A stretch of DNA of 24,173 nucleotides. It comes from Pseudomonadota bacterium (lineage in GTDB: Bacteria > Pseudomonadota > Gammaproteobacteria > Burkholderiales > Burkholderiaceae). The position numbers and the translations under genes were made by a program. Shown in pieces: positions 1 to 7,114 of this stretch (position 1 is the first letter of the stretch; every line of letters starts with the position of its first letter). Under the pieces are notes generated by a model. It saw nothing but the letters and a program-made list of their open reading frames with translations. It ran no database searches and was not told the origin of the DNA. Location: positions 1 through 24,173 of the forward strand of contig JAKORH010000142.1 of the NCBI GenBank assembly GCA_029777935.1. The letters are read 5' to 3'.

Positions 1-93
1 AGGCCGGGCTACTGTCCTGCGCCGGGCGCCTTGCATCCGGGCTTTCTGGCGTCAACGCATCGCACGAATAATTCACGGATAGGTTCTCAGGTG

Positions 94-2058
94 GTGCACG
101 TACTGTTCGAGGAAGACGGCGTGTTCAAGGCCGGCACGCTGTTGAGCGGCGCCGAGGCGTCGTGCCAGGTCGAGCTCGCGAGCGGCAGGCGCGCCAAGGT
201 CAAGTCCGCACACGTGCTGCTGCGCTTCGAGCAGCCTGCGCCGGCCGCCTTGCTGGCAAGCGCCCAGCGCGACGCGGAAGCGATCGACCTCGACTTCCTG
301 TGGGAGTGCGCGCCGCAGGAAGAGTTCGGCTTCGAGGCACTGGCGCGCGAGTACTACGGCCACGCGCCGAGCGCGACCGAGGCGGCGGCGATCCTGTTCC
401 GCCTGCACGGCGCGCCGGTGTATTTCCATCGCAAGGGACGCGGTCGCTATCGGCCCGCGCCAACGGATGTGCTGAAGGCGGCGCTGGCGACGCTCGAGCG
501 CAGGCGGCAGCAGGAGCTGCTGAAGCAGAAGTACATCGATGAACTGGCAGCCGGCCGCGTGCCGGCGCCGATCGCGCAGCAGGCGATCGCCCTGCTGACC
601 GCGCCCGACCGCAACGGCATCGAATACAAGGCGCTGCAGCAGACGGCGGACAGCGCGCACCTGTCGCCGCTGCGGCTGCTGCTGAAGTTGGGCGCGATCG
701 CCTCACCGCTGCGCTGGCACGTCGACAGCTTCGTGGCCGCGGCCTTTCCGCTCGGCACGGGCTTTGCGCCAGGGCTCGCCGTGCCGGCCGTCGGGGACGA
801 GTTACCACTGGCCGAGGTCGATGTGGTGTCGATCGACGACAGCGCGACGACCGAGATCGACGACGGCTTCTCGCTCATGCCACGCGACGGCGTCGTGCGC
901 GTCGGCATCCACATCGCCGCGCCCGCGGTCGCGATCGCGCGCGGCGATGCGCTCGATGCCGCGGCGCGCGCGCGCATGTCGACCGTGTATGCGCCCGGAC
1001 TGAAGATCACGATGCTGCCGCAGGCGATGATCGATGCGTTCTCGCTGAACGAGGGGCGCATCGTGCCGGTGGTGTCGCTGTACCTCGACGTGGACCCGGA
1101 AAGCCTCGACATCCTCGCGCACGAGACGCGGGTGGAGCGCGCGCGCATCGCCGCCAACCTGCGCCACGATCGCCTCGACGCGGTCGTGACCGAAGACAGG
1201 ATCGCCGCCGGCGGAATGGACCTGCCGCATGGCGCGCTGCTCGCGTTCCTGTGGCGTTTCGCGCGTGCGCTGCATCGGCGGCGCGAAGAAGCACGCGGCC
1301 GGCCCGAGCCGCTCGACCGCGTCGACTACACGTTCGAGCTGGCGGGTGACCTGCAGGCCGAGGGCGACGCAGCGCGCGTGACGATCCGGGCGCGGCAACG
1401 CGGCGCGCCGCTCGATCTGATCGTCGCCGAGCTGATGATCCTGGCCAACAGCACCTGGGGCGAATGGCTCGCGCGCGCGGGCCGTGTCGGCATCTATCGC
1501 TCGCAGTCGCTGGGGCGCGTGCGCATGAGTACGACGCCCGCTCCGCACGACGGCCTCGGCGTCGACCACTACGCGTGGAGTTCGTCGCCGCTGCGCCGCT
1601 ACGTCGATCTGGTCAACCAGCGCCAGCTCGTCGCCGCCGCGCGCGGCGCGCCGGCGCCGTACGCGCCGAACGACGCCGACCTGTTCGCGATTGTCTCGGC
1701 CTTCGATGCCGCGTATACCGCGTACGCCGATTTCCAGACCCGGATGGAGCGCTACTGGTGCCTGCGCTGGGTGCGGCAGGAGGGCATCGCCCGTTTCGGC
1801 GCCACGGTACTGAAGGGCGAGGTGATCCGGCTCGACCGCATGCCGTACGTCGCGCGGCTGCCGGGGCTGCCGCAGCTCGCGCGCGGGCGCCGCATCGAGG
1901 TCGATGTGCTCGGCGCCGACGAGATCGACACCGCGCTGGAACTGCGCCTGCATCGCGTGCTCGCCGAAACCGAGGACGTGCTCGAGGACGAGATGGCGCT
2001 CGACGACGTCGCGGGCGAAAACGCCGGCGGCTCGAATACGCTCCCGCAGGGCGGGTAA
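94..2058 (+). CDS. RNB-domain (RNase II/R family) ribonuclease
   Basis: Predicted cytoplasmic 3'-5' exoribonuclease, about 654 aa. The catalytic RNB motif SIDDSATTEIDD is at about residues 246-257. D248, D256 and D257 fit the metal-binding aspartates, and E254 takes the place of the usual second Asp, as is common in the IDDxxTxEIDD subfamily. The RNB 3' signature SSPLRRYVDLVNQ is at about 497-509, with the arginines that hold RNA. The last ~80 residues look like a degraded S1/OB fold. I see no clear N-terminal cold-shock domains, so it is shorter than RNase R. The GTG at 94 (MHVLFEEDG...) is chosen because, from memory, family members begin at this point; GTG 91 or TTG 31 are alternatives, and no start has a strong Shine-Dalgarno. 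It is first in a same-strand run leading to aroE. Family call firm, substrate unknown. Confidence 0.88.
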   Translation: MHVLFEEDGVFKAGTLLSGAEASCQVELASGRRAKVKSAHVLLRFEQPAPAALLASAQRDAEAIDLDFLWECAPQEEFGFEALAREYYGHAPSATEAAAILFRLHGAPVYFHRKGRGRYRPAPTDVLKAALATLERRRQQELLKQKYIDELAAGRVPAPIAQQAIALLTAPDRNGIEYKALQQTADSAHLSPLRLLLKLGAIASPLRWHVDSFVAAAFPLGTGFAPGLAVPAVGDELPLAEVDVVSIDDSATTEIDDGFSLMPRDGVVRVGIHIAAPAVAIARGDALDAAARARMSTVYAPGLKITMLPQAMIDAFSLNEGRIVPVVSLYLDVDPESLDILAHETRVERARIAANLRHDRLDAVVTEDRIAAGGMDLPHGALLAFLWRFARALHRRREEARGRPEPLDRVDYTFELAGDLQAEGDAARVTIRARQRGAPLDLIVAELMILANSTWGEWLARAGRVGIYRSQSLGRVRMSTTPAPHDGLGVDHYAWSSSPLRRYVDLVNQRQLVAAARGAPAPYAPNDADLFAIVSAFDAAYTAYADFQTRMERYWCLRWVRQEGIARFGATVLKGEVIRLDRMPYVARLPGLPQLARGRRIEVDVLGADEIDTALELRLHRVLAETEDVLEDEMALDDVAGENAGGSNTLPQGG

Positions 2059-2087
2059 TCCGCGCCGGGCGCGCGCGCGGTGCTGGA

Positions 2088-2093
2088 TACAAT
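2088..2093 (+). promoter_or_regulatory. candidate -10 element before the TonB-like gene
   Basis: TACAAT lies 26 nt before the ATG at 2120, in the short gap after the RNB gene. No good -35 is visible at the right distance, so this is a weak candidate. Confidence 0.28.
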
Positions 2094-2119
2094 CGTCTCA
2101 CCCCGGCGCCGGCCCGACG

Positions 2120-3004
2120 ATGCACACGCTGTCGCAGACCGTTTCCAACCGCACGCTGATGACGGCGCTGGCCGTCTCCTGCGGCGTGCATGCGCTCGTC
2201 CTTGCGATCCGCTTCGTCGATCCGGATTTCCTGCGCGTGCGCGCGAGCGATCCGTCGCTCGAGGTCATCCTGGTGAATGCGCGCAGCGAGGTGCGGCCGA
2301 GCAAGGCCGAGGCACTGGCACAGGCGAATCTCGACGGCGGCGGCTCGAACGACGCCGGGCGCCGCACGTCACCGCTGCCGAATCTGTTCGACCACCGCGA
2401 CGGCGACGCGCTCGAACTGGAGCGCCGGCGCGCGCAGCCGCTGGAGGAGGATCAGCGGCGGCGGCTCGCGCTGCCCGGCGAGGGCGATGCCTTCGCGCTG
2501 ACGCCGCACAAGGAGGCGCAGCCGCTCGAGCCCGACCGCGGTACGCAGGAGGAGATCCGCGAGCGCCTGGCGCGCATGCAGGCCGAGATCGCCAAGCAGA
2601 TCTCCGATTACCAGAAGCGGCCGCGCCGGCATCACTTCATGCCGAGCACGTCGGAGTACCGCTTCGCGCGCTACGTCGAGGATTGGCGCGGCTGGGTCGA
2701 GAAGGTCGGCAACGAGCACTATCCTGACGAGGCGCGCGGGCGCTTCTACGGCGCGCTTCGAATGACGGTGGTTATCCGCAAGGACGGCACGTTGCTGGAT
2801 GCCATCGTCGAGAAGGGCTCGGGCTCGAAGGTGCTCGACCGCGCCGCGCGCCGCATCGTTGCGCTGGCCGCGCCGTTTCCGCCGTTTCCGCCCGAGATCG
2901 CGCGCGATACCGATATCCTCGAGATCACGCGGACCTGGATATTCACCAACGATCAGTTCGCCACGCAGCACAGCGGCGGCGGGTCTGCTAACGTGAAGCC
3001 ATGA
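2120..3004 (+). CDS. TonB C-terminal-domain energy transducer-like protein
   Basis: 294-aa protein with one N-terminal membrane segment (about residues 12-32), a long charged periplasmic linker (about 55-180, rich in E, R, Q and probably helical near 142-165), and a TonB-C domain (about 185-275) with the signature MTVVIRKDGTLLDAIVEKGS and a PFPPFPPEI strand. TonB-type domains link an inner-membrane anchor to outer-membrane partners, but no exbB/exbD or TonB-dependent receptor is in the window, and the linker lacks the Pro-Glu/Pro-Lys repeats of classical TonB. It may be a TonB paralogue or a TolA-like envelope protein. The ATG at 2120 is chosen because the membrane segment follows directly; the frame extends upstream inside the RNB gene but does not look coding there. 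The stop overlaps the aroE start (ATGA, 3001-3004), which suggests translational coupling. Confidence 0.82.
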   Translation: MHTLSQTVSNRTLMTALAVSCGVHALVLAIRFVDPDFLRVRASDPSLEVILVNARSEVRPSKAEALAQANLDGGGSNDAGRRTSPLPNLFDHRDGDALELERRRAQPLEEDQRRRLALPGEGDAFALTPHKEAQPLEPDRGTQEEIRERLARMQAEIAKQISDYQKRPRRHHFMPSTSEYRFARYVEDWRGWVEKVGNEHYPDEARGRFYGALRMTVVIRKDGTLLDAIVEKGSGSKVLDRAARRIVALAAPFPPFPPEIARDTDILEITRTWIFTNDQFATQHSGGGSANVKP

Positions 3005-3855
3005 GCAGCAGCAAGATCGACCGCTACGCCGTCGTCGGCAACCCGATCGCGCACAGCCGATCGCCGGAGATCCATCGCCTGTTCGCCAAGGAGACGCGGC
3101 AGGCGGTGAGCTACGAGAGACTGGAAGCGCCGCTGAACGGCTTCGAGGAATTCGCACTCGGACTGCGCGACGCCGGCTATCTCGGGCTGAACGTCACGAT
3201 CCCGTTCAAGCTCGACGCCGCCAAGCTCGCCGACGCGCTGACGCCGCGTGCGCGGCTGGCCGGCGCGGTCAACACGCTGAAGTTCGACGGCGACGCGATC
3301 CTCGGCGACAACACCGACGGCATCGGCTTCGTGCGCGACGTGTGCGAGCGGCTGAAGTTCCGCATCAAGGACGCCAGCGTGCTGATCCTGGGCGCCGGCG
3401 GCGGCGTGCGAGGCTTGATCGGCGCGCTGCTGGAGGAGCGGCCGAAGTGGATCGCGGTGGCCAACCGCACGCACGGGCGCGCCGAGGAACTTGCCGACGA
3501 GTTCGGCGTCGAGGCGATCCACTTCGACGAGATTCCGGCCGAGCACTTCGACCTGATCATCAACGGATCCGCGAGCAGCCTGAACCACGAGGCGCCGAAG
3601 ATCGATCCGGAAGCGTTCGACGACTGCACGCTCGCCTACGATCTCGTCTACGCCGCAGCGCCGACGCCGTTCATGCGGCTCGCGCAGCAGGGCGGTACGC
3701 AGAAGGTCAGCGACGGCATGGGCATGCTGATCGAGCAGGCCGCCGAATCATTCGCGCTCTGGCGCGGTGTGCGCCCGCACACCGCGCCTGTATACAAGGA
3801 ACTGCGGCGGCTGCTCGAGGCCGAGCATTCCGCCGCCGCGGCGGCCGTGCGCTGA
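3001..3855 (+). CDS. aroE: shikimate dehydrogenase (NADP+)
   Basis: Reduces 3-dehydroshikimate to shikimate in the cytoplasm (chorismate/aromatic amino acid pathway). 284 aa, normal for AroE. The substrate site reads NPIAHSRSP (14-22) and NVTIPFK (64-70), with K70 the catalytic lysine. NTL (91-93) and DNTDG (103-107, D106 the catalytic aspartate) are intact. The nucleotide-binding loop is GAGGGVRG (131-138), where many relatives have GAGGASRG. The C-terminal GMGMLIEQAAESFALWRG helix is also typical. Its ATG overlaps the TGA of the TonB-like gene. The stop codon lies inside the left arm of the 17-bp inverted repeat at 3850-3984. Confidence 0.97.
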   Translation: MSSSKIDRYAVVGNPIAHSRSPEIHRLFAKETRQAVSYERLEAPLNGFEEFALGLRDAGYLGLNVTIPFKLDAAKLADALTPRARLAGAVNTLKFDGDAILGDNTDGIGFVRDVCERLKFRIKDASVLILGAGGGVRGLIGALLEERPKWIAVANRTHGRAEELADEFGVEAIHFDEIPAEHFDLIINGSASSLNHEAPKIDPEAFDDCTLAYDLVYAAAPTPFMRLAQQGGTQKVSDGMGMLIEQAAESFALWRGVRPHTAPVYKELRRLLEAEHSAAAAAVR

Positions 3856-3984
3856 GAAGGCATGAAGATTTCGTCGCGAGCGGTCCGAGGTCGCACCGAG
3901 CAGCGGACGTGTACAGGCTCGTACAGCGAGTAGCGCAGCGGCGAGATCGGGACGCGCAGTTGAAGGATTCATGCCTTCTCAGCG
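3850..3984. repeat. 135-bp intergenic element with perfect 17-bp terminal inverted repeats
   Basis: The left arm CGCTGAGAAGGCATGAA (3850-3866) is the exact reverse complement of TTCATGCCTTCTCAGCG (3968-3984). Inside, 3868-3877 can pair with 3938-3947 (10 bp including G-U pairs), GTCCG 3883-3887 with CGGAC 3904-3908, and TGTAC 3910-3914 with GTACA 3921-3925. Together this makes a long stem with a branched top. The left arm includes the aroE stop codon. There is no transposase and no second copy in the window. It looks like a MITE- or REP-type dispersed repeat, or a structured terminator/processing element between aroE and mtgA. Confidence 0.7.
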
Positions 3985-4023
3985 GCGCGGCGCGTTGCCC
4001 GGTGTGATGCTGAACTTCCCTCG

Positions 4024-4728
4024 ATGAGCGCGCTGCGCGCGGTCGGCCGCATGTTCGGCTGGCTGCTGCTCGCAGTCGCGCTGATCGTGCTGGCGTTGCA
4101 GTTGTGGTACTTCGGCTGGATCGTCGTCTGGCGCTGGCACAATCCGGCGGAGACCGCGTTCATGCAGCGCGAACTGGCGCGCTTGCGGCAGGCGCGCCCG
4201 CAGACCGCGCTGCGATGGCAGTGGGTGCCCTATGAGCGCATTTCCAGTCACCTGAAGCGCGCGGTGATCGCTGCCGAGGACGCGCGCTTTCTCGAGCACG
4301 AGGGCGTCGACTGGGAGGCGATCGAGAAGGCCTACGAGATCAACCGCCGGCGCGGCCGCACCGCGCACGGCGGCTCGACCATCACGCAGCAATTGGCCAA
4401 GAACCTGTTCCTGTCGCCCGAGCGCAGCTATCTGCGCAAGGCGCAGGAACTGGTGATCACCTACATGATCGAGTTCACCTGGAACAAGCGCCGCATTCTC
4501 GAGGTGTACCTGAACGTCGCCGAGTGGGGCGAGGGCGTGTTCGGTGCAGAGGCGGCGGCGCGCCATTACTACGGCATCAGTGCCGCGCAACTCGGCGCCG
4601 AGCAGTCGGCGCGGCTGGCGGCAATGCTGCCGCGGCCGCGCTTCTACGACCGCAACCGCGGCTCCGCTTATCTGGCGCGGCGCGCCGAGGCGATCCTGCG
4701 CTACAGCGCCGAGGCTCAACTGCCGTGA
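4024..4728 (+). CDS. mtgA: monofunctional biosynthetic peptidoglycan transglycosylase
   Basis: GT51 glycosyltransferase that polymerises lipid II into glycan strands at the outer face of the inner membrane. 234 aa, typical for MtgA, with no transpeptidase domain. One N-terminal membrane anchor spans about residues 12-36. GT51 motifs are in order: AAEDARFLEHEGVD (83-96, E85 the catalytic glutamate), GGSTITQQLAKNLF (116-129), then RKAQELVITYMIE and KRRILEVYLN (155-164). It follows aroE after the inverted-repeat element, a neighbourhood I associate with beta- and gammaproteobacteria. mgtE starts 34 nt after its stop. Confidence 0.96.
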   Translation: MSALRAVGRMFGWLLLAVALIVLALQLWYFGWIVVWRWHNPAETAFMQRELARLRQARPQTALRWQWVPYERISSHLKRAVIAAEDARFLEHEGVDWEAIEKAYEINRRRGRTAHGGSTITQQLAKNLFLSPERSYLRKAQELVITYMIEFTWNKRRILEVYLNVAEWGEGVFGAEAAARHYYGISAAQLGAEQSARLAAMLPRPRFYDRNRGSAYLARRAEAILRYSAEAQLP

Positions 4729-4752
4729 CCCGGCGCCGCGCGCGCCTAGAAT
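4725..4752 (+). promoter_or_regulatory. candidate promoter for mgtE
   Basis: GTGACC (4725-4730), 16-bp spacer, TAGAAT (4747-4752). The -10 ends only 10 nt before the mgtE ATG, so a transcript from here would have almost no leader. The -35 overlaps the mtgA stop codon. Confidence 0.38.
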
Positions 4753-4762
4753 CGCGCGCGCC

Positions 4763-6262
4763 ATGAGCGAGTTCGAGCACACACGCGTGCCGCCGTCCGC
4801 GGGCGCGGCAACGCGCGCGCGCGACCCGGAGGAAGCGCAGCGCGCGCTGGCGCGCGTGCAGTCCTTGCTCGACAAGCAGCGGCGCATCGAAGCGCTGGTG
4901 GAGCGCGGGCAGACAGCGGCAGAGGAGAACAAGCCGCTGGTCGAGCAGCTCGCCCGGCGCCAGCACTTCACCGAGCTGAAATCGATCGTCGACCGGCTGC
5001 ACCCGGCCGACATCGCGTACGTGCTCGAGGCGCTGCCGCCCGACGAACGGATCACGGTGTGGGACAGCGTCAAGGCCGAAGTAGACGGCGAGGTTCTGCT
5101 CGAGGTGTCCGACGCGGTGCGCGAATCGCTGATCCCGGCGATGGACGCGTCCGAGCTCGTGGCCGCCGCGCAGAAGCTCGAAGTCGACGAACTGGCGGAC
5201 CTGGCGCCGTACCTGCCGCCGGAAGTCGTCGACAAGGTGTCGCAGACCCTGTCGACCAAGGAGCGCGCGCAGCTTCACGCGGCAATGAGTTACCCGGAGG
5301 ACTCGGTCGGCGCGAAGATGGACTTCGAGCTGCTGTCCATCCGCGACGACGTAACGCTCGAGGGGGTGCTGCATTATCTGCGCGGCTTCGACAGCGTGCC
5401 GCATCACACCGACCAGGTGTTCGTGGTCGATCGCGAAGGCACGCTGCGGGGCGCGCTGCCTATCGACCGGCTGCTGGTGAATCAGCCCGACACGGCCGTG
5501 ACCGCGGTGATGAAGATGGACGTGCTGACGCTGGCGCCGATGGATGACGCCGGCGACGCCGCGCAGGCATTCGAGCGCTACGACCTGGTGTCGGCGCCGG
5601 TGGTCGACGCCAATGGCCGGCTGGTCGGGCGGCTGACGGTCGACAAGGTGGTCGACGTGATCCGCGAGGAGGGCGAACAGGAAGTGCTGGCCGCCGCCGG
5701 CCTGCGCGAGGAGGAGGACCTGTTCGCCAGCGTGTGGCGGTCGGCGAAGAATCGCTGGCTGTGGCTGGCCGTGAATCTGTGCACGGCATTCTTCGCGTCG
5801 CGCGTGATCGGCGCTTTCGAGTTGACGATCGAAAGGGTGGTCGCGCTGGCCACGCTGATGACGATCGTGATGGGTATCGCCGGCAACTCCGGCAACCAGA
5901 CGATGACGCTGATGATCCGCTCGATCGCCCTCGGCCAGATCACTGCCGCCAACGCCCGCCGGCTGATCGTCAAGGAACTGGTGATCGCCGGGCTGAATGG
6001 GCTGGTGTGGGGTGGCGTCGCCGGCTCGGTCGCGTGGTGGATCTATGCCGACTCGCCGCAGGGACCGCTGATCGGCGCCACCATGCTGATCGCGATGACG
6101 CTGAACATGACGGTCGGCGCGCTGGTCGGCATGTTCATTCCGCTCGCGCTGCAACGGCTCGGGCGCGATCCGGCGCTCGGCTCCTCGGTGCTGCTGACCT
6201 TCACCACCGACAGCATGGGCGTGTTCATCTTCCTCGGGCTGGCGACGCTGCTGTTCCGCTGA
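4763..6262 (+). CDS. mgtE: magnesium transporter, MgtE family
   Basis: Mg2+ channel of the inner membrane, 499 aa. Order: an acidic helical N domain (about residues 30-140), two CBS domains (about 150-275) that in this family sense cytoplasmic Mg2+, a connecting helix, and a C-terminal pore region from about 295 with five hydrophobic segments. The pore signature GIAGNSGNQTMTLMIR and the last-helix TTDSMGVFIFLGLA are both present. ATG 4763 gives the usual N-terminus; the reading frame upstream lies in mtgA. No riboswitch can fit in the 34-nt gap before it. The 3' end overlaps by 38 bp the end of the convergent gene at 6225-6890. Confidence 0.95.
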   Translation: MSEFEHTRVPPSAGAATRARDPEEAQRALARVQSLLDKQRRIEALVERGQTAAEENKPLVEQLARRQHFTELKSIVDRLHPADIAYVLEALPPDERITVWDSVKAEVDGEVLLEVSDAVRESLIPAMDASELVAAAQKLEVDELADLAPYLPPEVVDKVSQTLSTKERAQLHAAMSYPEDSVGAKMDFELLSIRDDVTLEGVLHYLRGFDSVPHHTDQVFVVDREGTLRGALPIDRLLVNQPDTAVTAVMKMDVLTLAPMDDAGDAAQAFERYDLVSAPVVDANGRLVGRLTVDKVVDVIREEGEQEVLAAAGLREEEDLFASVWRSAKNRWLWLAVNLCTAFFASRVIGAFELTIERVVALATLMTIVMGIAGNSGNQTMTLMIRSIALGQITAANARRLIVKELVIAGLNGLVWGGVAGSVAWWIYADSPQGPLIGATMLIAMTLNMTVGALVGMFIPLALQRLGRDPALGSSVLLTFTTDSMGVFIFLGLATLLFR

Positions 6263-6890
6263 CCTGTTGCCGCGGTTTCCTCGCCTTCCTCTTCGAGAGC
6301 ATGGCGGCCTTCGTGGCCGGCGTCGCGGCGGCGGCGGCGGCGCAGTGCTGCGCGATCCTATCGGCCACTGCTTGCAGTCGTGCCACGATCTCGCGCGTCA
6401 TAGTCGCGTCGGGGTGGTCGCGGACGAAGTCATAGTCGGCCGCGAGCGTCTCGGTGCACATCCGGCTGCGCACATAGGGCCGCGGTTGCGGCCGTGCGGT
6501 CGCCTCGATGCACGCCAGCTCGCCGAGCCAGAGTCGGCGCGCCTCGTCGTAGCGCCTGGCCCACTCGCGCCCGCTCGCCGGATCGCGGGCATCGCAGTAG
6601 GCCGCCGCGAGTCCGGCCCATGCGAGTTCGTTGGTCGCTTGTAGACGTTGAGCCTCGGCGGCCTGCGTGAACAGCCCAACCGCTTCCGAGGGGCTGCCCT
6701 GCGAGAGCGCGCGCTCGCCGTCGCAGATCGCGCGCATGAACCCGTCGATGCGGCCGGCATCGCCCGGACACAGGCCAAGCGGCGCACGCTGAGCTGACAG
6801 CCCGGCCGCTGCGGGCAGCAGCAGTGTCAACGCCGCGATGATTGCGACGCGCGTGGCGCGGTGCCGGTGCGGCAACACGTCCGATTTCAA
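6225..6890 (-). CDS. secreted/periplasmic protein with six cysteines, unknown function
   Basis: About 221 aa. A positively charged N-terminus is followed by a hydrophobic stretch (about residues 14-33) ending near AAAGLSAQ, a likely signal peptide. Six cysteines (about C41, C56, C99, C127, C145, C183) could form disulfides in the periplasm. The central part (about 60-125) has alternating Ala-rich helices (SEAVGLFTQAAEA, NELAWAGLAAAYCDA) reminiscent of a TPR/Sel1-like unit, without a clear match. The tail is basic and low in complexity. The start is uncertain: TTG 6890 overlaps the stop of the KTSC gene, and GTG 6878 is an alternative. It lies downstream of ubiD and the KTSC gene. I do not recognise the family. 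Confidence 0.7.
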   Translation of the reverse strand: MKSDVLPHRHRATRVAIIAALTLLLPAAAGLSAQRAPLGLCPGDAGRIDGFMRAICDGERALSQGSPSEAVGLFTQAAEAQRLQATNELAWAGLAAAYCDARDPASGREWARRYDEARRLWLGELACIEATARPQPRPYVRSRMCTETLAADYDFVRDHPDATMTREIVARLQAVADRIAQHCAAAAAATPATKAAMLSKRKARKPRQQVSGTAASPARGR

Positions 6891-7105
6891 CGCACGCGCC
6901 GCTGCGTGAATTCTTCCTGGATCGTGTCCTTGTATACGCTGGCCGGCGAACTGCTGGCCAGAAAGCGCCGCGCGATCTCCTCGCCGACAGCGGTGTGCTG
7001 AATGACCGAGCCGTCGTCGAATTCGATCTCGAGCACGCGGCTGGTGCGGTCGTAGCCGGCGGACTTGATGCCGCCGCGGCGGATGGGTCTGCGCTCAATC
7101 GACAT
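6887..7105 (-). CDS. small KTSC-domain protein
   Basis: 72-aa cytoplasmic protein with a KTSC-type fold signature: IKSAGYDRTSRVLEIEFDDG (about residues 14-33), then a hydrophobic strand and SVYKDTIQEEF near the end. The KTSC family is widespread, short and functionally poorly defined. The ATG at 7105 has a good ribosome-binding site (AGGAG, 8 nt upstream). It starts 9 nt after the ubiD stop and its own stop overlaps the TTG of the next gene, so the three genes probably share an mRNA. Confidence 0.83.
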   Translation of the reverse strand: MSIERRPIRRGGIKSAGYDRTSRVLEIEFDDGSVIQHTAVGEEIARRFLASSSPASVYKDTIQEEFTQRRVR

Positions 7106-7114
7106 GTGCTGCTC

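Noticed and set aside
1904..2119. A longer N-terminus for the TonB-like protein starting inside the RNB gene
   Set aside because: The extra residues are Arg/Ser/Thr-rich shadow coding, and the membrane anchor belongs next to ATG 2120.
3748..3972. A 74-codon minus-strand frame starting in the right arm of the inverted-repeat element
   Set aside because: It is explained by the repeat itself and the antisense of aroE; there is no ribosome-binding site.
4544..4762. A longer N-terminus for MgtE overlapping mtgA
   Set aside because: MgtE family proteins start close to ATG 4763; the extension is Arg-rich out-of-frame mtgA.
4729..4762. A magnesium riboswitch before mgtE
   Set aside because: Only 34 nt separate mtgA and mgtE, too short for a known Mg2+ riboswitch.
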